Shown here in pieces: positions 1-5,300 of a DNA stretch of 8,262 bases. How positions within the stretch are numbered: the first letter of the stretch is position 1; each line of letters starts with the position of its first letter. The notes below the pieces were generated by a model. It was not told the origin of the DNA and did no database searches. It worked only from the letters and a program-made list of their open reading frames with translations. Position numbers and translations under genes: made by a program. Source of the stretch: Eubacteriales bacterium (GTDB lineage Bacteria > Bacillota > Clostridia > Christensenellales > CAG-138); assembly GCA_028701165.1 (NCBI GenBank), contig JAQVRG010000059.1, forward strand, positions 1 through 8,262. Reading direction: 5' to 3'.

Positions 1-891
1 CTCCGCTATCTTTGCATACTGGGTCAAACGCCGGATACCCGGCTCGTCCTCACCGTGATCGGTAAAGACGCCGAACGGGAAATCGCGCAGTTTCGCCGCC
101 AATGCCCCATGCTGCCCGAACGGCTATGCTTGGAAGGGCTTTCGCTTGCATACGGTACGGAGGACTATGATCTCTATTTTGAAGAACACATAACGGATAT
201 CGACTGTTTCTTTGTCGCGGACGCGGACGCGGCGGCGATATCTTTATATGATAGGCTGCAAGACAGGCGCATCGTTCGCCCGCTTTGGCTATACGCCGCC
301 GAAATGCCCGCCGCCTTTGACGGCTTGCTGGAAAGCGGCGCGTTTGATCGCCTATGCTGTTTTGGCAAAACCAAAGCGCTTTATACAACGCAGGTTCTCG
401 TTGACGAAAGGCTGGATCGGCTGGCAAAGGCGGTGCATGCGTACTATTGCCGGGAATTCGGCATGGATACCCCTTGGGACGCGCTTTCCGCCCACGCCAA
501 GGATTCCAACCGCAGCAGCGCGCTGCACATCCACACCAAGCTGTATAGTCTGGGACTGAGAGCCGCAGAGGGCGGCGATACCGCGATGCTCAAAGAGAAG
601 CTGAAGGATCCCGCCGTCGTTTTGCGTTTGGCGCAAATGGAGCACCTGCGCTGGAACGCCTATCACTTTGTAAACGGCTGGCGTCTGCTTCCGTTAGCCG
701 AAGCGAACGGGACGATCAAGGATGAAGCGCGGCGGCTCCACGTTTGCCTTGTCGATTGGGAGGCGTTGGACGCAATCAGCGCCGCCTTCGGGCGCGACTT
801 CAAACGCGCCGACGCTACGCTTGTCGAGCACCTGCCCGAAATACTGGAAAGCGCCGGCCTGGGCGCGGCGCTTTATGATACGGAATCATGA
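1..891 (+). CDS. RyR-domain protein with Rossmann-like N-terminal part (5' truncated)
   Basis: The reading frame is open from base 1, so the true start lies outside the window; 296 residues are visible, ending at TGA 889-891. The first ~125 visible residues show alternating strand/helix character (IDCFFVADADAAA, then RPLWLYAAEM, then DRLCCFG), resembling the second half of a TrkA-N/RCK-type Rossmann domain. Next comes a linker typical of bacterial RyR proteins (LVDERLDRLAKAVH, then KDSNRSSALHIHTKL). From about visible residue 205 a Ryanodine-receptor repeat-like (RyR) domain follows, marked by QMEHLRWNAYHFVNGWR and, after a short insert, KDEARRLHVCLVDWEALD. Bacterial RyR domains are thought to be small-ligand sensor modules and are sometimes found near nucleotide-signalling or conflict genes; the ligand here is unknown. 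No transmembrane segment is visible in this part. It converges on the minus-strand acetyltransferase gene with 5 bases between stops. Family call is by motif recognition only. Confidence 0.7.
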   Translation, partial: LRYLCILGQTPDTRLVLTVIGKDAEREIAQFRRQCPMLPERLCLEGLSLAYGTEDYDLYFEEHITDIDCFFVADADAAAISLYDRLQDRRIVRPLWLYAAEMPAAFDGLLESGAFDRLCCFGKTKALYTTQVLVDERLDRLAKAVHAYYCREFGMDTPWDALSAHAKDSNRSSALHIHTKLYSLGLRAAEGGDTAMLKEKLKDPAVVLRLAQMEHLRWNAYHFVNGWRLLPLAEANGTIKDEARRLHVCLVDWEALDAISAAFGRDFKRADATLVEHLPEILESAGLGAALYDTES

Positions 892-896
892 TAGGC

Positions 897-1541
897 TTAA
901 GCAAAGCAAGCGGCTAAAATATTTTCCAAGTTTTCATAGAAACGGGCGATATGCAGCCCGTCCACAAGACCGTGATGGCAGAGGAGTGTAACCGGCATGA
1001 CAAGCCGCTCCCCCTGCCTTTCGTATTTGCCCCATGTGATGCGCGGATTGCTGTCCGCAGGCGTCGGTACGGGCTGGATAAGCGCTGTATAGGAAAGCCA
1101 CGGCATGGAGGAAACGAAGAACATAGGCAGGCTGTCCGTCCCTTCCTCATGGATGCCGCCCTGTTCGCGCGATTCGCGCTGCCGTTCCTGCGCGTAGGGA
1201 ATAAATTCCGGTAAGGGCTTCTCACAGTCCAGCGTACAGTAGCAGTAGGTACCGTCCGCCTTGGCGACCGTGTTGGAGGACAGGCACGCGTCAAACTCCA
1301 CGATCCCGCCGTTCTCGACGCGCCGCCGAAGCTCCGGCACCTGATTGGCGGCTTTCACCGCGCACCACAGAAACGTCAAGAAAAAGGGCATGCCATTGTT
1401 CTTTGTGCTCTGCACAAAATCCGTCACGTCCATCTGGTGGGTAAGCCCCACATAGGGATAGCCCATACCGCAAAAATACTGAAAATGCTCCCGCCGCGCA
1501 TAGGTTTCCACATCGATCGTACGTTTTTCCAATCGGCGCAT
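897..1541 (-). CDS. Chloramphenicol acetyltransferase (CatA) family protein
   Basis: 214 residues, the usual length of type-A chloramphenicol acetyltransferases, which are trimeric cytoplasmic enzymes that acetylate chloramphenicol using acetyl-CoA. The catalytic signature HHGLVDGLH near the C-terminus supplies the general-base His and structural Asp of the family HHxxxDGxH motif. FFVSSMPWLSYTAL matches the region carrying the conserved active-site Ser and the PW motif, and WGKYERQGERLVMPV matches the following strand pair. The N-terminal RREHFQYF also fits. I chose ATG 1541 because GGGAGGG (1548-1554) lies about 6 bases upstream; the in-frame GTG at 1556 overlaps that ribosome site. It has its own extended -10 promoter, and I see no leader peptide or attenuator of the inducible plasmid cat type. 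No mobile element is nearby and base composition looks like the neighbours. Whether it confers resistance or acetylates another substrate cannot be told. Confidence 0.9.
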   Translation of the reverse strand: MRRLEKRTIDVETYARREHFQYFCGMGYPYVGLTHQMDVTDFVQSTKNNGMPFFLTFLWCAVKAANQVPELRRRVENGGIVEFDACLSSNTVAKADGTYCYCTLDCEKPLPEFIPYAQERQRESREQGGIHEEGTDSLPMFFVSSMPWLSYTALIQPVPTPADSNPRITWGKYERQGERLVMPVTLLCHHGLVDGLHIARFYENLENILAACFA

Positions 1542-1575
1542 ATCCGACCCTCCCACACTCTGCTTTGATGCTTAC

Positions 1576-1584
1576 ATTATAACA
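1576..1584 (-). promoter_or_regulatory. Extended -10 promoter of the acetyltransferase gene
   Basis: On the minus strand this reads TGTTATAAT: a perfect TATAAT hexamer preceded by the TGn extension, which is the vegetative (sigma-A) extended -10 form. Transcription would start near 1569, giving a leader of about 28 bases that contains the GGGAGGG ribosome site. I see no good -35 at 16-18 bases, which is common for extended -10 promoters. It lies in the 80-base gap after spoVAC, so the acetyltransferase gene can be expressed apart from the sporulation unit. Confidence 0.6.
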
Positions 1585-1621
1585 GGAAGTCGGCGCGGAT
1601 ACGACAGCTTATTTTATGCGT

Positions 1622-2083
1622 TTAAGCGCCAAGCCAGCAGGCGAGCAGCCCCACGACAATGGAAGCGCTGACGCCGAAAACGAGCACCGGACCCGCAAGC
1701 GTAAAAAGCTTCGCGCCCACGCCCATGACATACCCTTCGCGCTTAAACTCCATAGCGGGCGCAACGATGGAATTGGCAAAGCCCGTGATGGGTACGGCAG
1801 AGCCCGCGCCCGCATAGGCGCCCAGCCTGTCGTAAACGCCAAAGCCCGTCAGTGTCGAGCCTAAAAAGACCAGTATGATCGCCGTTGCCGCCGCCACACC
1901 CTTTTCGTCCAAGCCCCAAAGGGTACGCGCCATATCCTGTATGCCCTGCCCTATGCAGCAGATCACGCCGCCTACCCAAAAGGCGCGCAGGCATTGCAGT
2001 CCCGTTTGCGATTTGGGCGCTTCTTGGTTCACGCGCTGCTGATAAGCCTGCGCCTGCGCGCTCTGCGGTTTCTTTTTCGCCAT
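1622..2083 (-). CDS. spoVAC: Stage V sporulation protein AC (SpoVAC)
   Basis: 153 residues, normal for SpoVAC. SpoVA proteins form the inner spore-membrane channel that takes dipicolinic acid (as Ca-DPA) into the forespore and releases it during germination; B. subtilis SpoVAC behaves as a mechanosensitive channel. Diagnostic features are the hydrophilic Lys/Gln-rich N-terminus (1-28), CLRAFWVGGVICCIGQ (31-46), TGFGVYDRLG, AGAGSAVPITGFANS (91-105), and EFKREGYVMGVG before the last hydrophobic segment. Membrane segments lie at roughly 33-52, 63-84 and 124-150. The hydrophilic N-terminus and CLRAF separate it from the shorter SpoVAE paralogue. ATG 2083 has AGGAG and GGGAG just upstream. It follows the 88-residue membrane-protein gene by 18 bases and probably shares its sigma-G-like promoter. 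Unusually, neither spoVAD nor spoVAE follows: the next gene is a separately promoted acetyltransferase. Confidence 0.95.
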   Translation of the reverse strand: MAKKKPQSAQAQAYQQRVNQEAPKSQTGLQCLRAFWVGGVICCIGQGIQDMARTLWGLDEKGVAAATAIILVFLGSTLTGFGVYDRLGAYAGAGSAVPITGFANSIVAPAMEFKREGYVMGVGAKLFTLAGPVLVFGVSASIVVGLLACWLGA

Positions 2084-2101
2084 TTCTCCTATCTCCCTTC
2101 C

Positions 2102-2368
2102 TTACGCTCTGCCCCTGCTGTCCATTTCGCCCGCCTGTTTATAACGTATCTCACGCTCAGGCCTGTGCGTGCCGCCGTTGCCCTGCACGCTGCTAAGGGG
2201 AAGCTGTACATGCGGTTTGCCTTTCATTTCTTCCTCCCTGCCCGCTACGAACCGCGCGTTGCTGCTGGGCTGATTCTCCGTGCGGTTGGCGGCGAAGCCT
2301 ATAGCAAGCGCAATAAGCAGCGCAAGCAGCACCCCAACGATCAAAAGCACCTTTCCGCGTCTGGTCAT
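2102..2368 (-). CDS. Small single-pass membrane protein, unknown function, likely forespore-expressed
   Basis: 88 residues with no family I recognise. The N-terminus MTRRGK is positively charged and is followed by a hydrophobic stretch at about 6-27 (VLLIVGVLLALLIALAIGFA), so it is probably an inner-membrane anchor or uncleaved signal with a polar C-terminal domain outside the cytoplasm. There is no lipobox Cys. The tail (28-88) is hydrophilic, rich in Arg, Glu, Gly and Ser, and looks poorly ordered. ATG 2368 is preceded by AGAGG at a 6-base spacing. Upstream is a sequence matching the sigma-G consensus, and downstream by 18 bases is spoVAC, which supports a real gene expressed in the forespore late in sporulation. 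A role in spore membrane assembly or dipicolinate transport is inference from context only. Confidence 0.72.
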   Translation of the reverse strand: MTRRGKVLLIVGVLLALLIALAIGFAANRTENQPSSNARFVAGREEEMKGKPHVQLPLSSVQGNGGTHRPEREIRYKQAGEMDSRGRA

Positions 2369-2394
2369 AGCGATCCTCTTTTCCTATTTTGCTT

Positions 2395-2424
2395 TAGTAT
2401 GCCGCGTTCGCACCGCCGTTACGC
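2395..2424 (-). promoter_or_regulatory. Sigma-G-like (forespore) promoter for the small membrane protein-spoVAC unit
   Basis: On the minus strand the sequence is GCGTA (2424-2420), 18 bases of spacer, then CATACTA (2401-2395). The published B. subtilis sigma-G consensus is roughly GYATR, 17-18 bases, CATnnTA, so the -10 is a full match and the -35 has one mismatch. Predicted transcription start is near 2387, leaving a leader of about 20 bases with an AGAGG ribosome site before ATG 2368. It starts directly after the terminator of the division genes, as expected for an independent unit, and spoVA operons are known sigma-G targets. Sigma-F recognises related sequences and is not excluded. Confidence 0.6.
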
Positions 2425-2432
2425 TCAAAATC

Positions 2433-2455
2433 AAAAAAAGGCCGCAACGGCCTTT
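2433..2455 (-). terminator. Rho-independent terminator after the divIVA-like gene
   Basis: On the minus strand an 8-base-pair stem AAAGGCCG / CGGCCTTT closes on a 3-base loop and runs straight into a tract of seven T (the A run at 2433-2439 on the plus strand), then GATTTT. It lies 23 bases beyond the divIVA-like stop codon and separates the division-gene unit from the sporulation unit. This is the clearest intrinsic terminator in the window. The opposite strand also has several T after the stem, but more weakly. Confidence 0.9.
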
Positions 2456-2478
2456 CGTTTGATTGTGCAACAGCGCGC

Positions 2479-2718
2479 TTACGTCGCGTCCTTCTTTTCG
2501 GGTGCAAGCAGCCGCGCGGCCTCACCTGCGGGAAGATCCTTGACAAGCTTGGTCAGCGCCGCCGTAAGCTTATCCACACGCGTGCGCAATTCCGTCTCGG
2601 TTTGCTCGCGCAACGTAAGCTCGTCGTAAAGCGCGTCTAAAAAGAAATCCACCTCCGCAACGTCATAGCCTTGAAAGGCGCGGCTGAATTTCTTTTGCAC
2701 GATTTCTTCTTTCAACAT
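2479..2718 (-). CDS. Short DivIVA-domain protein
   Basis: 79 residues. The N-terminal DivIVA/GpsB signature is clear: IVQKKFSRAFQGYDVAEVDF (6-25), then FLD, where F11, R13, GYD (17-19), VD (23-24) and FL are the conserved positions. DivIVA proteins bind curved membrane at poles and septa and recruit division or envelope enzymes. Residues 30-63 form a likely coiled coil (LTLREQTETELRTRVDKLTA), followed by a charged tail. It is about half the length of standard DivIVA (around 160 residues) and lacks the long C-terminal coiled coil, so it may be a GpsB-like or accessory member. It is the last gene of the division cluster, 58 bases after sepF, the usual neighbour of divIVA. The start ATG 2718 has AAGGG 6 bases upstream, inside a small hairpin loop. 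Stop is TAA, then a terminator. Confidence 0.88.
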   Translation of the reverse strand: MLKEEIVQKKFSRAFQGYDVAEVDFFLDALYDELTLREQTETELRTRVDKLTAALTKLVKDLPAGEAARLLAPEKKDAT

Positions 2719-2719
2719 A

Positions 2720-2734
2720 AGCGTCCCTTACGCT
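2720..2734 (-). promoter_or_regulatory. Ribosome site of the divIVA-like gene held in a hairpin loop
   Basis: The minus strand reads AGCGT-AAGGG-ACGCT, a perfect 5-base-pair stem whose whole loop is the Shine-Dalgarno sequence AAGGG, ending one base before the ATG at 2718. No other ribosome site is visible. The structure might present or partly mask the site and so set the DivIVA-like to SepF ratio; such a short stem may also form by chance. Confidence 0.35.
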
Positions 2735-2739
2735 GTGAT

Positions 2740-2766
2740 GCGCCGGCGGGGGAAACCCGCCGGCGC
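2740..2766 (-). other. Strong GC-rich hairpin between sepF and the divIVA-like gene
   Basis: Perfect 11-base-pair inverted repeat, GCGCCGGCGGG against CCCGCCGGCGC, with a 5-base loop (2751-2755). On the transcribed strand no T tract follows, so it is not a standard terminator. It lies 10 bases beyond the sepF stop and 21 bases before the divIVA-like start. Likely roles are protecting the 3' end of the sepF message from exonucleases or partly uncoupling expression of the two genes. Confidence 0.6.
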
Positions 2767-2776
2767 CGCGTCTCCC

Positions 2777-3235
2777 TTACATATAGTCGGCGTCCGCAGA
2801 ATTCTCGCCGCTGCCGATCACATCGTAGTTGTTGGGGGCAACTACAAAGATACCGCGGGCGATCTTGGTGATCGTTCCGTTGAGCGCGTAGATCGCGCCG
2901 GCCATGAAGTCGAGTATGCGCTGCGCGCAGTCGATTTCCAGCTCCTCCATGTTGACGATCACGGGTTTGCGGCTTTTCAAATTGTCAATGATATTTTGCG
3001 TATCCTCATAGCTTACCGGATGATACACGATCATCTTCATCTGCGCCGCGTTGGGGAGATTCACCACGTTGCTGCTTGTCGCCCGCTTCTTGCTGCGGGC
3101 GCTGCTCATAGGAAGCACGTTATCGGCGTCACGCGTTTCTTCTTCCTCGTAAAAGTCCTCGGTGTATTCATCCTCTTCAAAGCCGGCGTCTTCGATGCCG
3201 ATGAAGTCCATGAATTTGTTCAAAATACTCGCCAT
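2777..3235 (-). CDS. sepF: Cell division protein SepF
   Basis: 152 residues, typical of SepF. SepF is a cytoplasmic protein that anchors FtsZ to the membrane and polymerises into rings at the septum. The N-terminal MASILNKFMDFIGI has the pattern of the amphipathic membrane-binding helix. Residues 18-65 form an acidic, then basic, low-complexity linker, and 66-138 are the conserved SepF core: KMIVYHPVSYEDTQNIIDNL, KPVIVNMEELE, then RILDFMAGAIYALNG, with the conserved Gly of the dimer interface, and IFVVAPNNYDV. The start ATG 3235 has GGAGG (3246-3250) at a rather long 10-base spacing. It sits between a YggS-type gene and a divIVA-like gene, as in the ylm cluster of Bacillota, but yggT (ylmG) and ylmH, usually between sepF and divIVA, are missing. 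Confidence 0.96.
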   Translation of the reverse strand: MASILNKFMDFIGIEDAGFEEDEYTEDFYEEEETRDADNVLPMSSARSKKRATSSNVVNLPNAAQMKMIVYHPVSYEDTQNIIDNLKSRKPVIVNMEELEIDCAQRILDFMAGAIYALNGTITKIARGIFVVAPNNYDVIGSGENSADADYM

Positions 3236-3253
3236 GTGTTATATTCCTCCGTT

Positions 3254-3269
3254 CAACAAAATTTTGTTG
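3254..3269. repeat. AT-rich 16-base perfect palindrome in the sepF leader
   Basis: CAACAAAATTTTGTTG is a perfect palindrome in an otherwise GC-rich region, ending 3 bases before the sepF ribosome site. It may be an operator for a dimeric repressor, or in RNA a hairpin of 6 base pairs with an AATT loop next to the ribosome site. No regulator can be assigned. A TATATT hexamer lies on the minus strand shortly upstream but without a credible -35, so I do not call a promoter. Confidence 0.4.
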
Positions 3270-3341
3270 GTGCTTGGAAGAATATAGGGTATCCTTCGAC
3301 GGCCGCCTTCTCTCTCTACGCTCGCCGTCCGGTTGCCAGCC

Positions 3342-4031
3342 TCAGATTCTTGCGCCGAACATGGCCGTGCCGACACGAACCATGGTTGCGCCCTCCTCGA
3401 TGGCCACCGTATAATCGCCGCTCATCCCCATGGACAGAACCCGCATGCTGACATTGGGCAGCGCGAGCGCCGCCGTATCCGCATACAGTTCCCGCATCCG
3501 CACAAAGTACCGCCGCGCATCCTCTGCCCCCACAGCAGGCGGTATGCACATGAGCCCTCTGACGCGGATCTGGGACATCGCGGAGATTTTCATAAGCAGT
3601 TCGGGCAGCTCGTCCCGTTCCACGCCGCCCTTTTGCGCCTCGTCGCCAATGTTGACCTCGATCAGCACATCCTGCGTGCACCCAAGCGACAGGCAATGGC
3701 GCTCAAGCGCCTCGGCAAGGGCAAGCCTGTCCACCGACTGGATCAGCCCGATCCCCGCGCCTACGATATATTTTACCTTATTCGTTTGCAATTGTCCAAT
3801 CAAATGCGTACGCACGCCGCGGCGCGCAAAGAATTCACGTTTTCGCTGCCATTCCTGCACCCGGTTTTCGCCCACGTCCGTAAGCCCGCAGTCGATCGCC
3901 TCCGCGATCGCATCCTCCTCGACGAACTTGGTCACGCCCACAAGCGTCACGTCCGCCACGCTCCGGCCGGCGCGCGCGCACGCGCTTTCCATATTCTCCC
4001 GAATGCGCAGGTAGTTATCCCGTACCGACAT
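3342..4031 (-). CDS. YggS/YlmE/PROSC family PLP-binding protein (PLP homeostasis)
   Basis: 229 residues. The family is a single-domain alanine-racemase-like TIM barrel that binds pyridoxal 5'-phosphate and balances vitamin B6 and amino-acid pools without known catalytic activity. The PLP Schiff-base lysine is K35 in LVGVTKFVEE. Other family signatures are DVGENRVQEW (52-61), HLIGQLQTNK (76-85), the EVNIGDEAQKGG segment (125-136), GLMCIPP (159-165), and the phosphate-binding end SMGMSGDYTVAIEEGATMVR (200-219) followed by GTAMFG. ATG 4031 was chosen because GGAGG (4040-4044) lies 8 bases upstream; the in-frame GTG at 4049 would swallow that site and overlap the previous stop. It begins 14 bases after the HlyD-like gene and precedes sepF by 106 bases, a common arrangement in Bacillota. 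Confidence 0.95.
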   Translation of the reverse strand: MSVRDNYLRIRENMESACARAGRSVADVTLVGVTKFVEEDAIAEAIDCGLTDVGENRVQEWQRKREFFARRGVRTHLIGQLQTNKVKYIVGAGIGLIQSVDRLALAEALERHCLSLGCTQDVLIEVNIGDEAQKGGVERDELPELLMKISAMSQIRVRGLMCIPPAVGAEDARRYFVRMRELYADTAALALPNVSMRVLSMGMSGDYTVAIEEGATMVRVGTAMFGARI

Positions 4032-4045
4032 ACCGTATGCCTCCG

Positions 4046-5215
4046 TCACATTTCGTATTTCATGCCCGCGTAAAGCGTTTCGCCCCGGGTACGGATGATC
4101 GCCGTTTCCTCATCGGCTGAAAGCACGTCCACCTCCACGCGATGCGTTTCGCCGCTTTCGCGTATACTCACGCCCGCCACGCCGTCCTTCACCGTGACCG
4201 CCTGCATCGGCACCGCCACGCCCGCCGCGACCAAACCTATGGTCGCGTGCGCCGCGCGGACGTTGATCAGCGCGTCGATGGAAATGTTGAATTCGATCAC
4301 GTTGAGTATGCCCGAATCATAAACGGTGGGCGCAAGCGCGGTTCCCACATACAGATTTTCGGCATACCCCTCAAAGGTGACCGTATATTTTTCGCCCTGC
4401 ACGACGCGAAGCGCCTGCGTCGCGGGCGTTACGAACGCGTAATACCAATGCTTGTCATCGATCAAACGATAGAGCTTCGTTTCGTCAGCCGTAACGGTCT
4501 CGCTGCCGCCGCCCTTTGCCGCGGCGGTGATCAGATCGGCGTTCACGGTTTCCATCTTATCCGCGTTGAGCGCTTCCTCGTACCCGTCAAAATAAAAGCT
4601 TACAACGCCCTCCTCCGTGGCGAGCACATCCGTCGCGTAGGAGGATATTTGGCTCATCTTGACCTCCTCCTGCTCATAAAGCGCGGTCAGCTCCGCTGTA
4701 GGCTGCACGGCGGAGCGGAGATAGGTGCTGCGCTGCGCAAGCAGCGCCTTCAGCTCGTTTTCCATCGTCAAAAGACAGCCCGTTCCCTCCATATCACATT
4801 CCCGTATGGCGGCTTCCTTCTGCTTGATGGACAGCTCCATCACCGTGAGTTCGGGATATTCGATGCCCGCGAGGATCTCCATCTGCATGGCATAGATCTG
4901 CGCGCGAATACTCGCAAGCGACTGCGTCATTTCATCGTTGAAGCCGTATTTATAGACCGTGGCGATGGCGCTTTCGGGGAAAACGCGTTCGCCCTCCTTC
5001 ACGGCGTATGTGACGCGGTTGTACTTTTCGGTGGATATGCTGCGCTCATCCCGAATCACGACGCCCGTTACGGGCAGGGCAAGCTTTTGGCTGCCGTCCT
5101 TGATCTCTCCCCTGTCGCGCGAAAACACGAGCACGAAAACGCCCGTAAGGACCGCCAGCGCGAGCAGCCCCAAAAGCACGAAGAATCTTGGCTTAAATTG
5201 CACACCGTTTCGCAT
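4046..5215 (-). CDS. HlyD-like membrane-anchored periplasmic adaptor-type protein
   Basis: 389 residues. A basic N-terminus precedes one membrane segment at about 11-31 (FFVLLGLLALAVLTGVFVLVF), so the rest is outside the cytoplasm. Residues ~45-90 (VTGVVIRDERSI, KEGERVFPESAIATVYKYG) look like the first half of a lipoyl/barrel hairpin. A long helical coiled-coil section follows (~95-200, rich in Glu, Gln, Leu), then beta-rich barrel domains and a final VPMQAV and LYAGMKYEM typical of HlyD/RND-adaptor C-termini. Family members usually link an ABC or other exporter to the envelope, but no transporter gene is adjacent. Proteins of this type are found beside YggS and SepF in some Clostridia, suggesting an envelope or division role (inference). 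No Shine-Dalgarno sequence precedes ATG 5215; a TGATAAAAT extended -10 lies so close that the message could be nearly leaderless. TGA stop is 14 bases before the next start. Confidence 0.8.
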   Translation of the reverse strand: MRNGVQFKPRFFVLLGLLALAVLTGVFVLVFSRDRGEIKDGSQKLALPVTGVVIRDERSISTEKYNRVTYAVKEGERVFPESAIATVYKYGFNDEMTQSLASIRAQIYAMQMEILAGIEYPELTVMELSIKQKEAAIRECDMEGTGCLLTMENELKALLAQRSTYLRSAVQPTAELTALYEQEEVKMSQISSYATDVLATEEGVVSFYFDGYEEALNADKMETVNADLITAAAKGGGSETVTADETKLYRLIDDKHWYYAFVTPATQALRVVQGEKYTVTFEGYAENLYVGTALAPTVYDSGILNVIEFNISIDALINVRAAHATIGLVAAGVAVPMQAVTVKDGVAGVSIRESGETHRVEVDVLSADEETAIIRTRGETLYAGMKYEM

Positions 5216-5224
5216 AATATGGTT

Positions 5225-5233
5225 ATTTTATCA
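5225..5233 (-). promoter_or_regulatory. Candidate extended -10 promoter just upstream of the HlyD-like gene
   Basis: The minus strand reads TGATAAAAT, which is TGn plus TAAAAT (5 of 6 to TATAAT). The hexamer TGGATT at a 17-base spacing is a poor -35. Predicted start of transcription is around 5218, only about 3 bases before ATG 5215, which fits with the absence of a ribosome site. Confidence 0.4.
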
Positions 5234-5238
5234 CACAA

Positions 5239-5263
5239 CGCCGCCGTAATCCATACTGCGGCG
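5239..5263. repeat. Inverted repeat between the M16 protease and HlyD-like genes
   Basis: CGCCGC (5239-5244) and GCGGCG (5258-5263) are separated by 13 bases. The repeat straddles where a -35 element for the downstream candidate promoter would fall, so it could be an operator; alternatively it is a weak RNA hairpin after the protease gene. No T tract follows, so I do not call a terminator. The rest of the 85-base gap holds nothing else I can support. Confidence 0.25.
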
Positions 5264-5300
5264 CTGTATGCGCAAAAGAATTCACATTTATGCCCGCATG

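Noticed and set aside
891..960. Terminator between the convergent RyR and acetyltransferase genes
   Set aside because: Only 5 bases separate the stops, and no stem followed by a T tract is visible on either strand.
1994..2629. 211-residue plus-strand open frame
   Set aside because: Crosses the divIVA-like, small membrane protein and spoVAC genes plus the terminator on the opposite strand; low-complexity Arg/Ser-rich product.
3298..3329. Inverted repeat GACGGC/GCCGTC after the YggS-type gene as a terminator
   Set aside because: Only 6 base pairs with a 20-base loop and no T tract; too weak to call.
4032..4049. GTG start at 4049 for the YggS-type gene
   Set aside because: It overlaps the stop of the HlyD-like gene and would place the clear GGAGG site inside the coding region; ATG 4031 fits that site.
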